This document shows, piece by piece, positions 7,028-14,594 of a stretch of 41,123 bases of DNA; position 1 is the first letter of the stretch, and every line of letters starts with the position of its first letter. Source of the DNA: JAYGED01 sp046582565 (lineage in GTDB: Bacteria > Pseudomonadota > Alphaproteobacteria > JAAXGF01); the NCBI GenBank assembly GCA_046582565.1, contig JAYGED010000069.1:1-41123 (forward strand), given 5' to 3'. The notes under the pieces were generated by a model. That model saw only the letters and a program-made list of their open reading frames with translations. It ran no database searches and had not been told where the DNA came from. Position numbers and translations under genes: made by a program.

Positions 7028-7828
7028 ATGGAGTTCACCGACGACCAGCTTCACCGCTACGCCCGCCACATAATCCTTCAGGAAGTCGGCGGCGTCGGCC
7101 AGGAAAAGCTCCTGGGCGCGAAGGTTCTGGTGGTTGGAGCCGGCGGCCTGGGCTCGCCTGTACTGATGTATCTCGCCGCCGCCGGGGTCGGCACCATCGG
7201 CGTCATCGATGACGATGTGGTCGAGCTTTCCAATCTGCAACGCCAGATCGTCCACGCCACCTCGCGCATCGGCGAGGCCAAGACGGCGAGTGCTGCCGCG
7301 ACCCTGGGCGAGATCAATCCCGAGGTCCGCGTCATCACCCATGAGGAGCGGCTCACCCTGGCCAATGTGGAGCGCTTGATCGCCGGCTATGACGTGATCG
7401 CCGACGGCAGCGACAATTTCGCCACCCGCTATCTGGTCAACGACGCCTGCTATTTCGCCGAGCGCCCCCTGGTCTCCGCCGCCATGCTGCGCTTCGACGG
7501 CCAGATTGCCACCTTCAAGGCCCATCTCGGCGGCGACAATCCCTGCTATCGCTGCCTGTTCCGCGAGGCGCCACCGCCCGGGCTGGTGCCGTCCTGCTCG
7601 GAAGCCGGCATCCTCGGCGCCCTGGCCGGCACCCTGGGCTCATTCCAGGCGACCGAGGTGCTCAAGGAAATCCTCGGTATCGGCGACAGCCTCTCGGGCT
7701 CGCTGATCCTCTATGATTCCCTGGCGGCCAGTTTCCAGAAGATCACCGTCAAGCCCGACCCGGACTGCCCGCTGTGCGGGCCCAACGCCACCATCAAAGA
7801 TCTTTCGATCCATGACCAAAGCACCTGA
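7028..7828 (+). CDS. moeB: MoeB/ThiF-family adenylyltransferase
   Basis: E1-like enzyme that adenylates the C-terminal glycine of a small sulfur-carrier protein (MoaD or ThiS type) for molybdopterin or thiamine synthesis. The 266 residues contain the ATP-binding GAGGLG at 37-42, the DDDVVELSNLQRQ motif, the DGSDNFATRYLVND segment, the two zinc Cys pairs (CYRC and CPLC) and the SCSEAGILGAL region. There is no C-terminal rhodanese domain, so it is the short form. MoeB is more likely than ThiF, but sequence reading alone cannot settle it. It starts 7 bases after dut and overlaps the next gene by 17 bases. Confidence 0.88.
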   Translation: MEFTDDQLHRYARHIILQEVGGVGQEKLLGAKVLVVGAGGLGSPVLMYLAAAGVGTIGVIDDDVVELSNLQRQIVHATSRIGEAKTASAAATLGEINPEVRVITHEERLTLANVERLIAGYDVIADGSDNFATRYLVNDACYFAERPLVSAAMLRFDGQIATFKAHLGGDNPCYRCLFREAPPPGLVPSCSEAGILGALAGTLGSFQATEVLKEILGIGDSLSGSLILYDSLAASFQKITVKPDPDCPLCGPNATIKDLSIHDQST

Positions 7829-8231
7829 CAAGCTTTCCATCGTCGTTTTTTCGGGCGATTTCGGCCGCGTCCATTACGCCCTCGCCATGGCCGCCGCCGC
7901 TGCCTCGGTTGATCGCCCGACGACCTTGTTTTTCACCATGGAAAGCATTCACGCCCTGGCCCCGCGCAGGGCCGACGGAAGCCACGGCTGGATCGCGTTG
8001 CCGGGCGCCGCTGAACGGGATGCCGAGTTTGCGATACGCGGCGTCGGCGGCTTCGAAGAGCTGTTCGACGCCTGTATTGCGCTGGATGTGCGCATCATGG
8101 TCTGCGATATGGGCCTGCGCGCCATGGGCCTTGGGCCCGAGGATTTGCGCCAGGATTTCAAGCATCATTCGGGCGGTATTGTCACCTTCCTGAACGACGC
8201 AAGTGCCGACGGCGCCATGCTTTTTATCTGA
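7812..8231 (+). CDS. DsrE-like family protein
   Basis: A 139-residue protein of the DsrE/DsrF/TusD-like fold. It shows the N-terminal beta strand (LSIVVFSGDFGRVHYALAMA), the phrase TLFFTMESIHAL, the single conserved-type cysteine in IMVCDMGLRAMGL, and the final GAMLFI. Family members with this Cys take part in sulfur relay or have unknown roles. Its start lies 17 bases inside moeB, so the two are translationally coupled. That makes a link to sulfur transfer around the MoeB carrier plausible but unproven. Confidence 0.75.
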   Translation: MTKAPDKLSIVVFSGDFGRVHYALAMAAAAASVDRPTTLFFTMESIHALAPRRADGSHGWIALPGAAERDAEFAIRGVGGFEELFDACIALDVRIMVCDMGLRAMGLGPEDLRQDFKHHSGGIVTFLNDASADGAMLFI

Positions 8232-8242
8232 TTTCCCTCTAA

Positions 8243-8273
8243 TGTAATACAACCTGTATGACAGTGTATTACA
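8243..8273. repeat. 9-bp inverted repeat between convergent genes
   Basis: TGTAATACA and TGTATTACA form perfect 9-base arms with a 13-base loop. They lie between the 3' ends of the DsrE-like gene (plus) and the 87-residue protein gene (minus). There is no T tract, so a Rho-independent terminator is uncertain; an operator is possible. Confidence 0.4.
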
Positions 8274-8285
8274 GAGACGCTTTGA

Positions 8286-8549
8286 TCACCATTGCTTGGA
8301 CGCGCGGCCGGCGATCTCAGCGTTCTCGGCGCGGCGGATTTCGTCGGCGATTTTGCTGGCCCGATCCGCATCGGGAGTACCATGGGAGTTAGCAACACCG
8401 GCACAGCGGGTACGTTCCTCCAGTACGACGTCGATGATCGCCTTCTCGATGACATCGGTCACCTTTTTCGTCTGATCGGCGTCCGGCGATGTTTGCATCG
8501 CCGAGAAATTTGATTCGGCAAGGTGATCTGCGCGCGCACGTAATGTCAT
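8286..8549 (-). CDS. Small conserved alphaproteobacterial protein (hypothetical)
   Basis: An 87-residue soluble, charged protein with a good ribosome binding site (TTGGAG, about 7 bases before the ATG). The central stretch VIEKAIIDVVLEERTRCAGVA followed by ADRASKIADEIRRAE resembles a family of short uncharacterised alphaproteobacterial proteins with an ERxRC motif and a helical C-terminus. No catalytic motif or membrane segment is visible. It lies 116 bases downstream of the serine hydrolase gene, on the same strand. Confidence 0.65.
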   Translation of the reverse strand: MTLRARADHLAESNFSAMQTSPDADQTKKVTDVIEKAIIDVVLEERTRCAGVANSHGTPDADRASKIADEIRRAENAEIAGRASKQW

Positions 8550-8665
8550 GATAAAATCTCCAAAAAGTTTGTTCCCTGTCGATTCCGCGAGTCCCGCGCT
8601 TACCGGTACGAGAACGATCGCCGGTATGGTAACAAATTTGTCTGCCGAAGACTAATCCAGTCGAT

Positions 8666-9697
8666 TCAAACCGCCGCCATGACGCAGGCCATAAAATCGT
8701 TGGTTGCCGCGTCGTCGAGCCAGCGGGTGACGGCGACAAGGTCGTGATCGGGCTCGACCCAGATGTGGTTGCCACCGGCGCCCATGGCGAACAGGCTGGT
8801 TTCGGGCGCCGCGGGGCAGAGCTGGCGGCCCGTATTGAGCCACCAGAGGAAGCCGTAATCGGGTTTCAGCGGGCAGGGTTCGGCGAGGGCGGCGAGATAG
8901 TATGGCGGAATGATCTCGCGCCCTTCCCAGGCGCCGCCAGCGAGCATCAACTGGCCGAGCTTCGCCTGATCCCTGGCCGATATCCGCAGGCCCCCGCCCC
9001 AATGGGTGCCACCCGGCACCGAAGGCATATCGACCCCGCCGATCTCAAAGCGGGCATTGTCATAGGCATGCCATCCCCAGCCGTCTGAGCAGCCCAGCGG
9101 CGCCATCACCCGATCGCGCAACACATCCTCGAGGGGCTTACGGAAAACCTGGAGCAGAGACAGGCTCAGGCGGTTGACGCGAACGTCGTTATATTCCCAA
9201 TAGGCGCCGGGAGCGGCGAGGTCGCGATGCTGGCCCTTGCGCGAATTATCGCCGCCGCCGACCTCCCGGTTGTGGTCGATGAGGTCGGGCTTGCCCCACA
9301 GAGCTCCTTCCCATTCGCTGGTCTGCTGTAGCAGATGACGCCAGGTGATGGCGCGGTTCTGAGCCGCCTTGAAGCCGTCATCGAGGGCATAATCGGCGAC
9401 GCAATCGTCCATATCCCGTATTAGTCCATCGGCCAGGGCGACACCGGCCAAGACGGCGAGATAGCTTTTGGCGACGCTGAAGGTGAGGTCGGCGCGATCC
9501 GCATCGCCCCATTCGATGACGGTCTCACCACCCCGTATGATCAGTCCGGCGGGACCGCCGCGCGGCCAGACCGGGCCGAGAATTTCATTCCAGGGCGGTG
9601 GTTCGAACTGACCGTCGCCGATCTGCTCGGCGAGATCGCGCGACCAGGGAATCTCATGAGCCTCGGCAAACTCCGCCGCTTCGGAAAAATCGCCCAA
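8666..9697 (-). CDS. Serine hydrolase, class C beta-lactamase-like family
   Basis: 343-residue protein of the beta-lactamase class C / penicillin-binding-protein-like fold (COG1680 type). The nucleophile motif SxxK is SVAK at residues 74-77 and the second motif is YND at 169-171. HLLQQTSEWEG and LRISARDQAKLGQLML are typical of the family, and GAGGNHIWVEPDHDLVAVTRW contains the third-motif region. There is no signal peptide, so it is probably cytoplasmic. Esterase, amidase or peptidase activity is possible and the substrate is unknown. It lies 5 bases after the 2-hydroxyacid dehydrogenase gene on the same strand and probably shares its transcript. Confidence 0.88.
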   Translation of the reverse strand: MGDFSEAAEFAEAHEIPWSRDLAEQIGDGQFEPPPWNEILGPVWPRGGPAGLIIRGGETVIEWGDADRADLTFSVAKSYLAVLAGVALADGLIRDMDDCVADYALDDGFKAAQNRAITWRHLLQQTSEWEGALWGKPDLIDHNREVGGGDNSRKGQHRDLAAPGAYWEYNDVRVNRLSLSLLQVFRKPLEDVLRDRVMAPLGCSDGWGWHAYDNARFEIGGVDMPSVPGGTHWGGGLRISARDQAKLGQLMLAGGAWEGREIIPPYYLAALAEPCPLKPDYGFLWWLNTGRQLCPAAPETSLFAMGAGGNHIWVEPDHDLVAVTRWLDDAATNDFMACVMAAV

Positions 9698-9702
9698 GGC
9701 GG

Positions 9703-10689
9703 TCAGCCGTAGATATCGATGACCCTGTCGGGCGGCACATGGCCGTCGATGAAGGTCTTGATGTTGATGATGACCTTCTCGCCCATGTCGATACGGCCCT
9801 CGATCGTCGCCGAGCTCATATGGGGCAGCAGCACCACGTTATCGAGCGCCAGCAGCTTGGGATTGACCGCCGGCTCATGCTCGAAAACATCGAGGCCGGC
9901 GCCGGCGATATCACCGGCGCGCAGCATACGGGTCAGGGCGTTCTCGTCGATCACCTCGCCGCGCGCGGTATTGACAATATAGGCGTGGGGCTGCACCAGC
10001 TTGAGCTGGCGGGCGGACAGAAGATGGAAAGTCGCCGGCGTATGCGGGCAATTGACCGAGATGATGTCCATGCGGGCGACCATCTGATCGAGGCTTTCCC
10101 AATAGGTCGCCTCAAGCTCAGCCTCAAGCTCCTCATGCACCCGATGGCGGTTGTGATAATGGATCGACAGGCCAAAGCCTCTCGCGCGGCGCGCCACGGC
10201 CGTGCCGATACGGCCCATGCCGATGATGCCCAGTCGTTTGCCCCAGATACGGTGGCCGAGCATGGTGGTCGGACCCCAGCCGCGCCATTCGCCGCTGCGC
10301 ATCAGCCTCTCGCCCTCGGCGAGACGCCGCGGCACCGCGAGTATAAGCGCCATGGTCATGTCGGCGGTGTCCTCGGTCAGCACGCCGGGCGTCGAGGTCA
10401 CCGTGATGCCGCGCTGATTGGCCGACGCCAGGTCGATATTGTCGACGCCGGTGCCGAAATTGGCGATCAGCCGGAGATCGGGGTTGGCCTGGGCGAGTAT
10501 GCCCTTGTCGATGCGGTCGGTGACCGTGGGCACCAGCACGTCGGCGGCCTGGGCGGCGTCGATCAATTCCGCCTGGGTCATGGAGTGATCGTCTTCGTTG
10601 AGGCGGGTGTCGAACAGCTCCATCATGCGGGTCTCGATGACTTCGGGCAGCTTGCGCGTGACGATGACGAGGGGTCGCTTCTTGGCCAT
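9703..10689 (-). CDS. D-2-hydroxyacid dehydrogenase (glyoxylate/hydroxypyruvate reductase-like)
   Basis: NAD(P)-dependent dehydrogenase of the D-isomer-specific 2-hydroxyacid family. The start at 10689 (MAKKRPLVIVTRKLP) has a GGAG ribosome binding site and gives 328 residues; an upstream ATG at 10740 would add 17 unlikely residues. The Rossmann motif GMGRIG is present with NRHRV after it, a pattern consistent with NADP preference. The catalytic Arg is in NTARGE, the Glu in FEHEP and the His in LLPHMSSAT. Glyoxylate/hydroxypyruvate reductase is the closest recognisable type; exact substrate specificity is inferred. Confidence 0.9.
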   Translation of the reverse strand: MAKKRPLVIVTRKLPEVIETRMMELFDTRLNEDDHSMTQAELIDAAQAADVLVPTVTDRIDKGILAQANPDLRLIANFGTGVDNIDLASANQRGITVTSTPGVLTEDTADMTMALILAVPRRLAEGERLMRSGEWRGWGPTTMLGHRIWGKRLGIIGMGRIGTAVARRARGFGLSIHYHNRHRVHEELEAELEATYWESLDQMVARMDIISVNCPHTPATFHLLSARQLKLVQPHAYIVNTARGEVIDENALTRMLRAGDIAGAGLDVFEHEPAVNPKLLALDNVVLLPHMSSATIEGRIDMGEKVIINIKTFIDGHVPPDRVIDIYG

Positions 10690-10828
10690 GCCGGTCTCCG
10701 GTGGGATACGCTTGCGAACAACAGCATGGGTGGCAGTCATTCGCCTCTCCTATGTAGACGTTTTACCATCGGCCATCAAGAATGACCGGGCTATACTTCG
10801 CCCACCATGACCCAGGGGGCCTCTGCCC

Positions 10829-11308
10829 GTGAACCCGTTCGCAGCCTTGCTAATCGCTCTGTTGATCCTGACCAGCCCGGATCTTGCCGCGGAAACCGGC
10901 GCGCCCTTGCCGCGCTTTGCGTCGCTGCGCTCAGACGAGGTGAATTTACGCGCCGGGCCGGGCAAGCAATATCCCGTGGAATGGGTGTTTCTGCGCCGCT
11001 CGTTGCCCATTGAGATTACCGCCGAATACGGCAATTGGCGCAAGCTCCGCGATGTAGACGGCTCGGAGGGCTGGGTCCATAAAAGCCTGCTGACCAGCCG
11101 CCGCTCGGTTTTGGTGACCGGTTCCGTGCGAAGCCTGCGGAGCGATCCCGATGGCGCCTCGGCGGTGGTCGCCAAGCTGAAACCCGGCGTGGTGGCAGCA
11201 CTTCTTGTCTGCGCTGGCGGCTGGTGCCGGATCGAGGCCGACGGCCTGAAAGGCTGGCTGCCCCAGGCGGATTTCTGGGGCGCTTATCCTGACGAAACGG
11301 TGGAGTGA
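10829..11308 (+). CDS. Exported bacterial SH3-domain protein
   Basis: 159-residue protein with an apparent signal peptide (MNPFAALLIALLILTSPDLAAE, cleavage near AA-E). Two SH3-like repeats follow: the first at about 30-90 (EVNLRAGPGKQYPVEWVF, ending EGWVHKSLL), the second at about 95-150 (VRSLRSDPDGASAVVAKL, ending WLPQADFWG). Such SH3_4 proteins are periplasmic and are thought to bind the cell wall or other proteins. The start codon is GTG with AGGGGG upstream. The gene is divergent from the dehydrogenase, and its stop abuts a large repeat block. Confidence 0.85.
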   Translation: MNPFAALLIALLILTSPDLAAETGAPLPRFASLRSDEVNLRAGPGKQYPVEWVFLRRSLPIEITAEYGNWRKLRDVDGSEGWVHKSLLTSRRSVLVTGSVRSLRSDPDGASAVVAKLKPGVVAALLVCAGGWCRIEADGLKGWLPQADFWGAYPDETVE

Positions 11309-11309
11309 G

Positions 11310-11429
11310 GTAGGGGCTATCAGCAGTCAGCGGTCAGCCTTCAGCTTGCTTCTGATAGCTGATAGCTGATAGCTGATAGCTGATAGCTGATAGCTGATAG
11401 CTGATAGCTGATAGCTGATAGCTCCCTAC
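11310..11429. repeat. 7-bp tandem repeats with inverted ends between convergent genes
   Basis: Ten exact copies of CTGATAG occupy 11352-11421. Before them, at 11320-11347, are four degenerate 7-base units of the form TCAGCNN in inverted sense. The block is bounded by GTAGGGGCTATCAGC (11310-11324) and GCTGATAGCTCCCTAC (11414-11429), complementary except for one extra base. The whole can therefore fold into a long imperfect hairpin. It fills the gap between the SH3 gene (plus) and the DUF3501 gene (minus) and reaches into the stop codon of the latter. A bidirectional terminator is plausible, and the copy number should be unstable. Confidence 0.85.
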
Positions 11430-12016
11430 TCGAAATCATCAGCCAGGGCTTCGCTCACCGCATCGTCCATGACCGCCATATGGCCGTAGCCGGCATGGTC
11501 GATGGCGACGATCACCCGCGCGGCGGGGTCGCGAAAAGCGCTGATCTGTTCGTGCGTGAAGGGGAAATGCAGAAATTGCACCGATGATGCGCGCCCCTCG
11601 TCTGTCGAGCGCTCCACATCGTCTTCGGCGACGGCGGCGATGGTCTCCGAGCCGACCGTAATGGCAATGTATTTTTCAACGCCGCCGAGGCGTGACAGCA
11701 GGGCGTCGCGGCGCGCCGGATCGTTGATTTCGAACATCAAGGTAGCGACCAGTTCATGGCCGTTGGGGATTAGCGGATTAAAGGCCGACAACTCATCGGC
11801 GATCTGTGCCTCGCCGCCCTTTTCGATATGCAGCATCTCATGGACCTGCCACCACATGGCGTCGTAGCTCTCGAAATAGATCGTCGCATCGGGGCCGATG
11901 GCGAGACGGCGAATTCGCTTGATGGCGGAAATTTCGCTCCGACGCTGCTTGCGCACGACGGCAAATTCCTCCATGGGCATAATGTCGGCGCGGGTTATTT
12001 CACGCTTGGCTGGCAT
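11426..12016 (-). CDS. DUF3501 family protein
   Basis: 196-residue protein recognisable as DUF3501 by its opening (EITRADIMPMEEFAVVRKQRR), the motif ATIYFESYDAMWWQVHEML and GHELVATLMFEI. The family has no proven activity but is typically encoded beside a CCG-type Fe-S protein and a rubrerythrin, as here. An oxidative-stress or redox-related role is inferred from that association only. It starts 2 bases after the Fe-S gene. Unlike the three genes upstream of it, this one is intact. Confidence 0.88.
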   Translation of the reverse strand: MPAKREITRADIMPMEEFAVVRKQRRSEISAIKRIRRLAIGPDATIYFESYDAMWWQVHEMLHIEKGGEAQIADELSAFNPLIPNGHELVATLMFEINDPARRDALLSRLGGVEKYIAITVGSETIAAVAEDDVERSTDEGRASSVQFLHFPFTHEQISAFRDPAARVIVAIDHAGYGHMAVMDDAVSEALADDFE

Positions 12017-12018
12017 GG

Positions 12019-13370
12019 CTATTCCTTGGGGTCGATGCCGTAGGCCATGGCGAACAGCTCAATAGGATGGATCGGCGCCGGCGTTTGTGCGGCCTGCTCT
12101 GAGAGTCTGTCCATGCCCTGAATGATATGGCTCGCGGACAGCGGACATTCCGAGGCGATATAGGGCTTGTTCGACTGGGCCGCCGACCGCGCCACCGGCT
12201 TGCCTACTTTGAGGGCGATCTCGAAATTATCGGCCATAAAGCCCCAGGAACCGCCATGACCCGAACAGCGCTCGATAACCTCGATGTCGGCATCGGGAAT
12301 CAGCGCCAGCAAATCGCGCGCCTTGGGGCCGATGATCTGCGCCCTGGCATGGCAGGCGAGATGCAGAGTCACGCCGCCGTCAATCGCGGCGAGGCCCGGC
12401 GTCAGGCCCTCCTTGCGATCAATATCGACGACATACTCGGCAATATCGCGGGTCGCGGCGGCGAGCTTGGCGATGGCCCCATCGTCGGGCAGGATGAGCG
12501 GCCATTCGATCTTCAGCATGAGCGCGCAGGAGGGCACCATGGCGATAATGTCATAGCCCTTGTCAATCCAGGGGACGAGTGCGTCCGCCACCTTCCGCGC
12601 CCGCGCGGCGACCGCTTCCAGATCGCCATGCTCGAGCTGGGGCATGCCACAGCAGGTTGGATAGTGAATTTCGGTCTCTACACCGTTCTTGGCCAGCACG
12701 GCGCGCGTCGCAAGGCCGATGGACGGATTGTTGTAATTGACGAAACAGGTTGCATAGAGCACCGCCTTACGGCCATGGGCCGGGGCATCGCGGTTGATTT
12801 CGAGCGGCTGTTCGGCGGCGCGGGCGGTGAATGTCTTACCATGAAAGCGCGGCAGTACGGCCTCGCGATGGACTCCGGCGGCGGCTTCCAGCAGGGGCCG
12901 CGTAAGCCCGTTGCCCTCCCGGCTCGCCCAGTTGGCGAGCGGGGCGACAGGCCGCGCCAGCTTGCCGTTTCGGTCGGTCTGTGCGAGCTGCGCCTGCGCC
13001 CAGCCGGTTTCGCCGGCTCGATGCTGCACCGCGCGGTAACGCAGCATGAGCTTGGGAAAATCGATGTTGAACTCATGGGGCGGCACATAGGGACATTTTG
13101 TCATGTAGCACATGTTACACAATGCACAGGCATTGATTACATGTTTAAAATCAACGCTGTCTACGGAATCCAGCTCGCCCGTGTCTGACTCGTCAATGAG
13201 ATCGAACAGGCGGGGAAAGCTGTCACACAGATTGAAGCAACGACGACATGTATGACAAATGTCAAACACCCGCCTGAGTTCGTCATCGAGCCGGTCAGTG
13301 TCGTAAAACTCCGGGTTGCGCCAATCGAGCGCGTGGCGCGTCGGCGCGCCTCCAGGCTGCCTTCTCTCAT
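12019..13370 (-). pseudogene. CCG-domain Fe-S protein (GlpC/HdrB-like), frameshifted near its start
   Basis: Redox protein of the heterodisulfide-reductase/GlpC type. From 13269 down, 416 residues read openly: two 4Fe-4S clusters (CHTCRRCFNLCDS and CALCNMCYMTKCP) and two CCG-type regions (YPTCCGMPQLEHGD and ERCSGHGGSWG). The expected start is the ATG at 13370 (MREGSLEA), but that frame is left after about eight codons. The continuation PTRHALDWRNPEFYD is two bases out, explained by an extra CG at about 13344-13348 (GCGCG for GCG). The only start in the downstream frame is a GTG at 13269 with no spaced ribosome binding site, which would remove about 33 residues. It is probably a damaged gene; a sequencing error is possible. 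Confidence 0.8.
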
Positions 13371-13412
13371 GTTCTGGCTCTCATGTTCTGGCTCTCATGT
13401 TCCGGCTCTCAT
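13371..13412 (-). repeat. Three 14-bp tandem repeats forming coupled mini-ORFs
   Basis: Three head-to-tail copies of ATGAGAGCC(A/G)GAAC lie directly before the ATG of the Fe-S gene. Each copy starts a five-codon frame (MRART or MRAGT) whose TGA overlaps the ATG of the next unit as ATGA, the last one feeding into ATG 13370. Each unit also supplies a GAGAG Shine-Dalgarno-like stretch at the proper distance from the next ATG. Confidence 0.75.
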
Positions 13413-13423
13413 AATACCAGTCC

Positions 13424-13459
13424 AAAAAAATAAAGCGGGGCCCTTGTTGGACCCCGCTT
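13424..13459 (-). terminator. Rho-independent terminator after rubrerythrin
   Basis: On the minus strand, AAGCGGGG pairs with CCCCGCTT across an 11-base loop, followed by TTATTTTTTT. It lies 20 bases after the rubrerythrin stop and separates that gene from the Fe-S gene. Confidence 0.85.
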
Positions 13460-13479
13460 ATTCAGTGTCGGCATGCTTG

Positions 13480-13915
13480 TTAGCCGAGGGTGTCGAGCGC
13501 CTTCTGGAAGCGTCCGGCGTGTAATTTTTCGGCCTTGGCGAGAGTCTCGAACCAGTCGGCGATTTCGTCGAAGCCTTCATCGCGGGCAGAGCGCGCCATG
13601 CCCGGATACATATCGGTGTATTCGAAGGTCTCGCCGGCAATAGCGGCGGCCAGGTTATCGGCGGTCGGACCGATCGGCGGTCGGACCGATCGGCTTGCCG
13701 GTTGCCGGATCGCCGGTCTCGGCAAGAAACTCCAGATGCCCGTGGGCATGGCCGGTCTCACCCTCAGCGGTTGAGCGAAAGACGGCGGAGACGTCGTTAT
13801 AGCCTTCGACATCGGCGCGCTGGGCGAAATAGAGATAACGACGGTTGGCCTGAGATTCGCCGGCGAAGGCGTCTTTCAGGTTTTGCTCAGTTTTGGTTCC
13901 TGCCAGTGACGGCAT
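13480..13915 (-). pseudogene. Rubrerythrin-family protein, broken by a 16-bp duplication
   Basis: Ferritin-like diiron protein of the rubrerythrin type, usually a peroxide reductase. Reading from ATG 13915 gives MPSLAGTKTEQNLKDAFAGE and the iron-ligand stretches ESQANRRYLYFA and EGETGHAHGH. After GKPIGPTAD the frame is lost and stops at DRSDRR. The rest (NLAAAIAGETFEYTDMYPG, then EIADWFETLAKAEKLHAGRF) is intact in the frame one base away and ends at 13480. The break is exactly a tandem duplication of 16 bases (13657-13672 and 13673-13688); removing one copy restores a continuous protein. The second pair of iron ligands and the C-terminal helix are therefore lost from the product. Confidence 0.9.
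13657..13688. repeat. 16-bp tandem duplication inside rubrerythrin
   Basis: ATCGGCGGTCGGACCG occurs twice without a gap and is followed by a further ATCGG. Because 16 is not a multiple of three, the second copy shifts the rubrerythrin frame. Confidence 0.95.
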
Positions 13916-14080
13916 AAGCGCCTCCTATAGCTTTGAGTTGGTCCGTAACCACGCGAAATGATGCCTCATTTTGACTCGCAACAAAGCCCGAGTCAATTAA
14001 TCAGATCATTTCTAATAAACTAAATAGATCATTTATATTATTGAATAAATTAAAGAAACGACAGGAGAGAATGAAATCCG

Positions 14081-14503
14081 TCAGGAACCCCTGGGGCGGG
14101 TTCTGATGACCACGTCGATCTGGTTGATCTCCATGCCCTGGGGCGGCGTCGGCAGATCCAGCAGTCGCAAGTCGGCGCAGGGGATGTCTTTGAGAACCTA
14201 GCTCTCTTCGCAGAAGAAATGATGATGGTGGATGGTGTTGGTGTCGAAGTAGGAACGCGCCGACTCGACCACCACCTCGCACAGCATGCCGGCGCGGGTG
14301 AACTGGTGCAGCGTGTTATAAACGGTCGCCAGACTGACCCGCTCATTTTGCGACAGGGCCTGCTTATGGAGGCTCTCGGCGGTGACATGACGGTCGCCGC
14401 CTTCGAACAGCAGCCGCGCCAAGGCGAGCCGCTGCCGGGTCGGCCTCAGCTTGGCGGCGCGCAATCGCTCGATGATCGCGCTATAGGGCCTTGTTTTATT
14501 CAT
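14081..14503 (-). pseudogene. irr: Irr-type Fur-family regulator with a premature stop
   Basis: Iron-response regulator of the Irr branch of the Fur family, which in alphaproteobacteria senses haem status. The first 101 residues are intact: a winged helix (LRPTRQRLALARLLFE, VSLATVYNTL) and the Irr-like HHHHFFCEES. Codon 102 (14198-14200) is TAG. Reading through it gives 38 further residues in the same frame (VLKDIPCADLRLLDLPTPPQ, then IDVVIRTRPRGS) that fit the normal Irr C-terminus and end at 14081. The lesion is thus one nonsense codon that removes part of the dimerisation domain. irr commonly neighbours fabA/fabB in this class. A complete Fur-family gene exists at 36520-36948. Confidence 0.85.
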
Positions 14504-14594
14504 GCTAGGAATATGATCGAGTAACGTTGGAATTTAAAGAACAAACTTCGCGCAGTAGTGGATATTTTTTACGCCCTATAAACCAGCACCAATT

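Noticed and set aside
11352..11423. CRISPR array
   Set aside because: The repeats are 7 bases with no spacers; this is a simple tandem repeat and no cas genes are near.
12127..13188. 353-codon plus-strand open frame
   Set aside because: It is antisense to the Fe-S protein gene, which has clear cysteine motifs.
13990..14060. Irr or Fur box in the AT-rich gap between irr and rubrerythrin
   Set aside because: There are TTTAG- and TAGAA-like pieces but no proper inverted repeat; the match is too loose to annotate.
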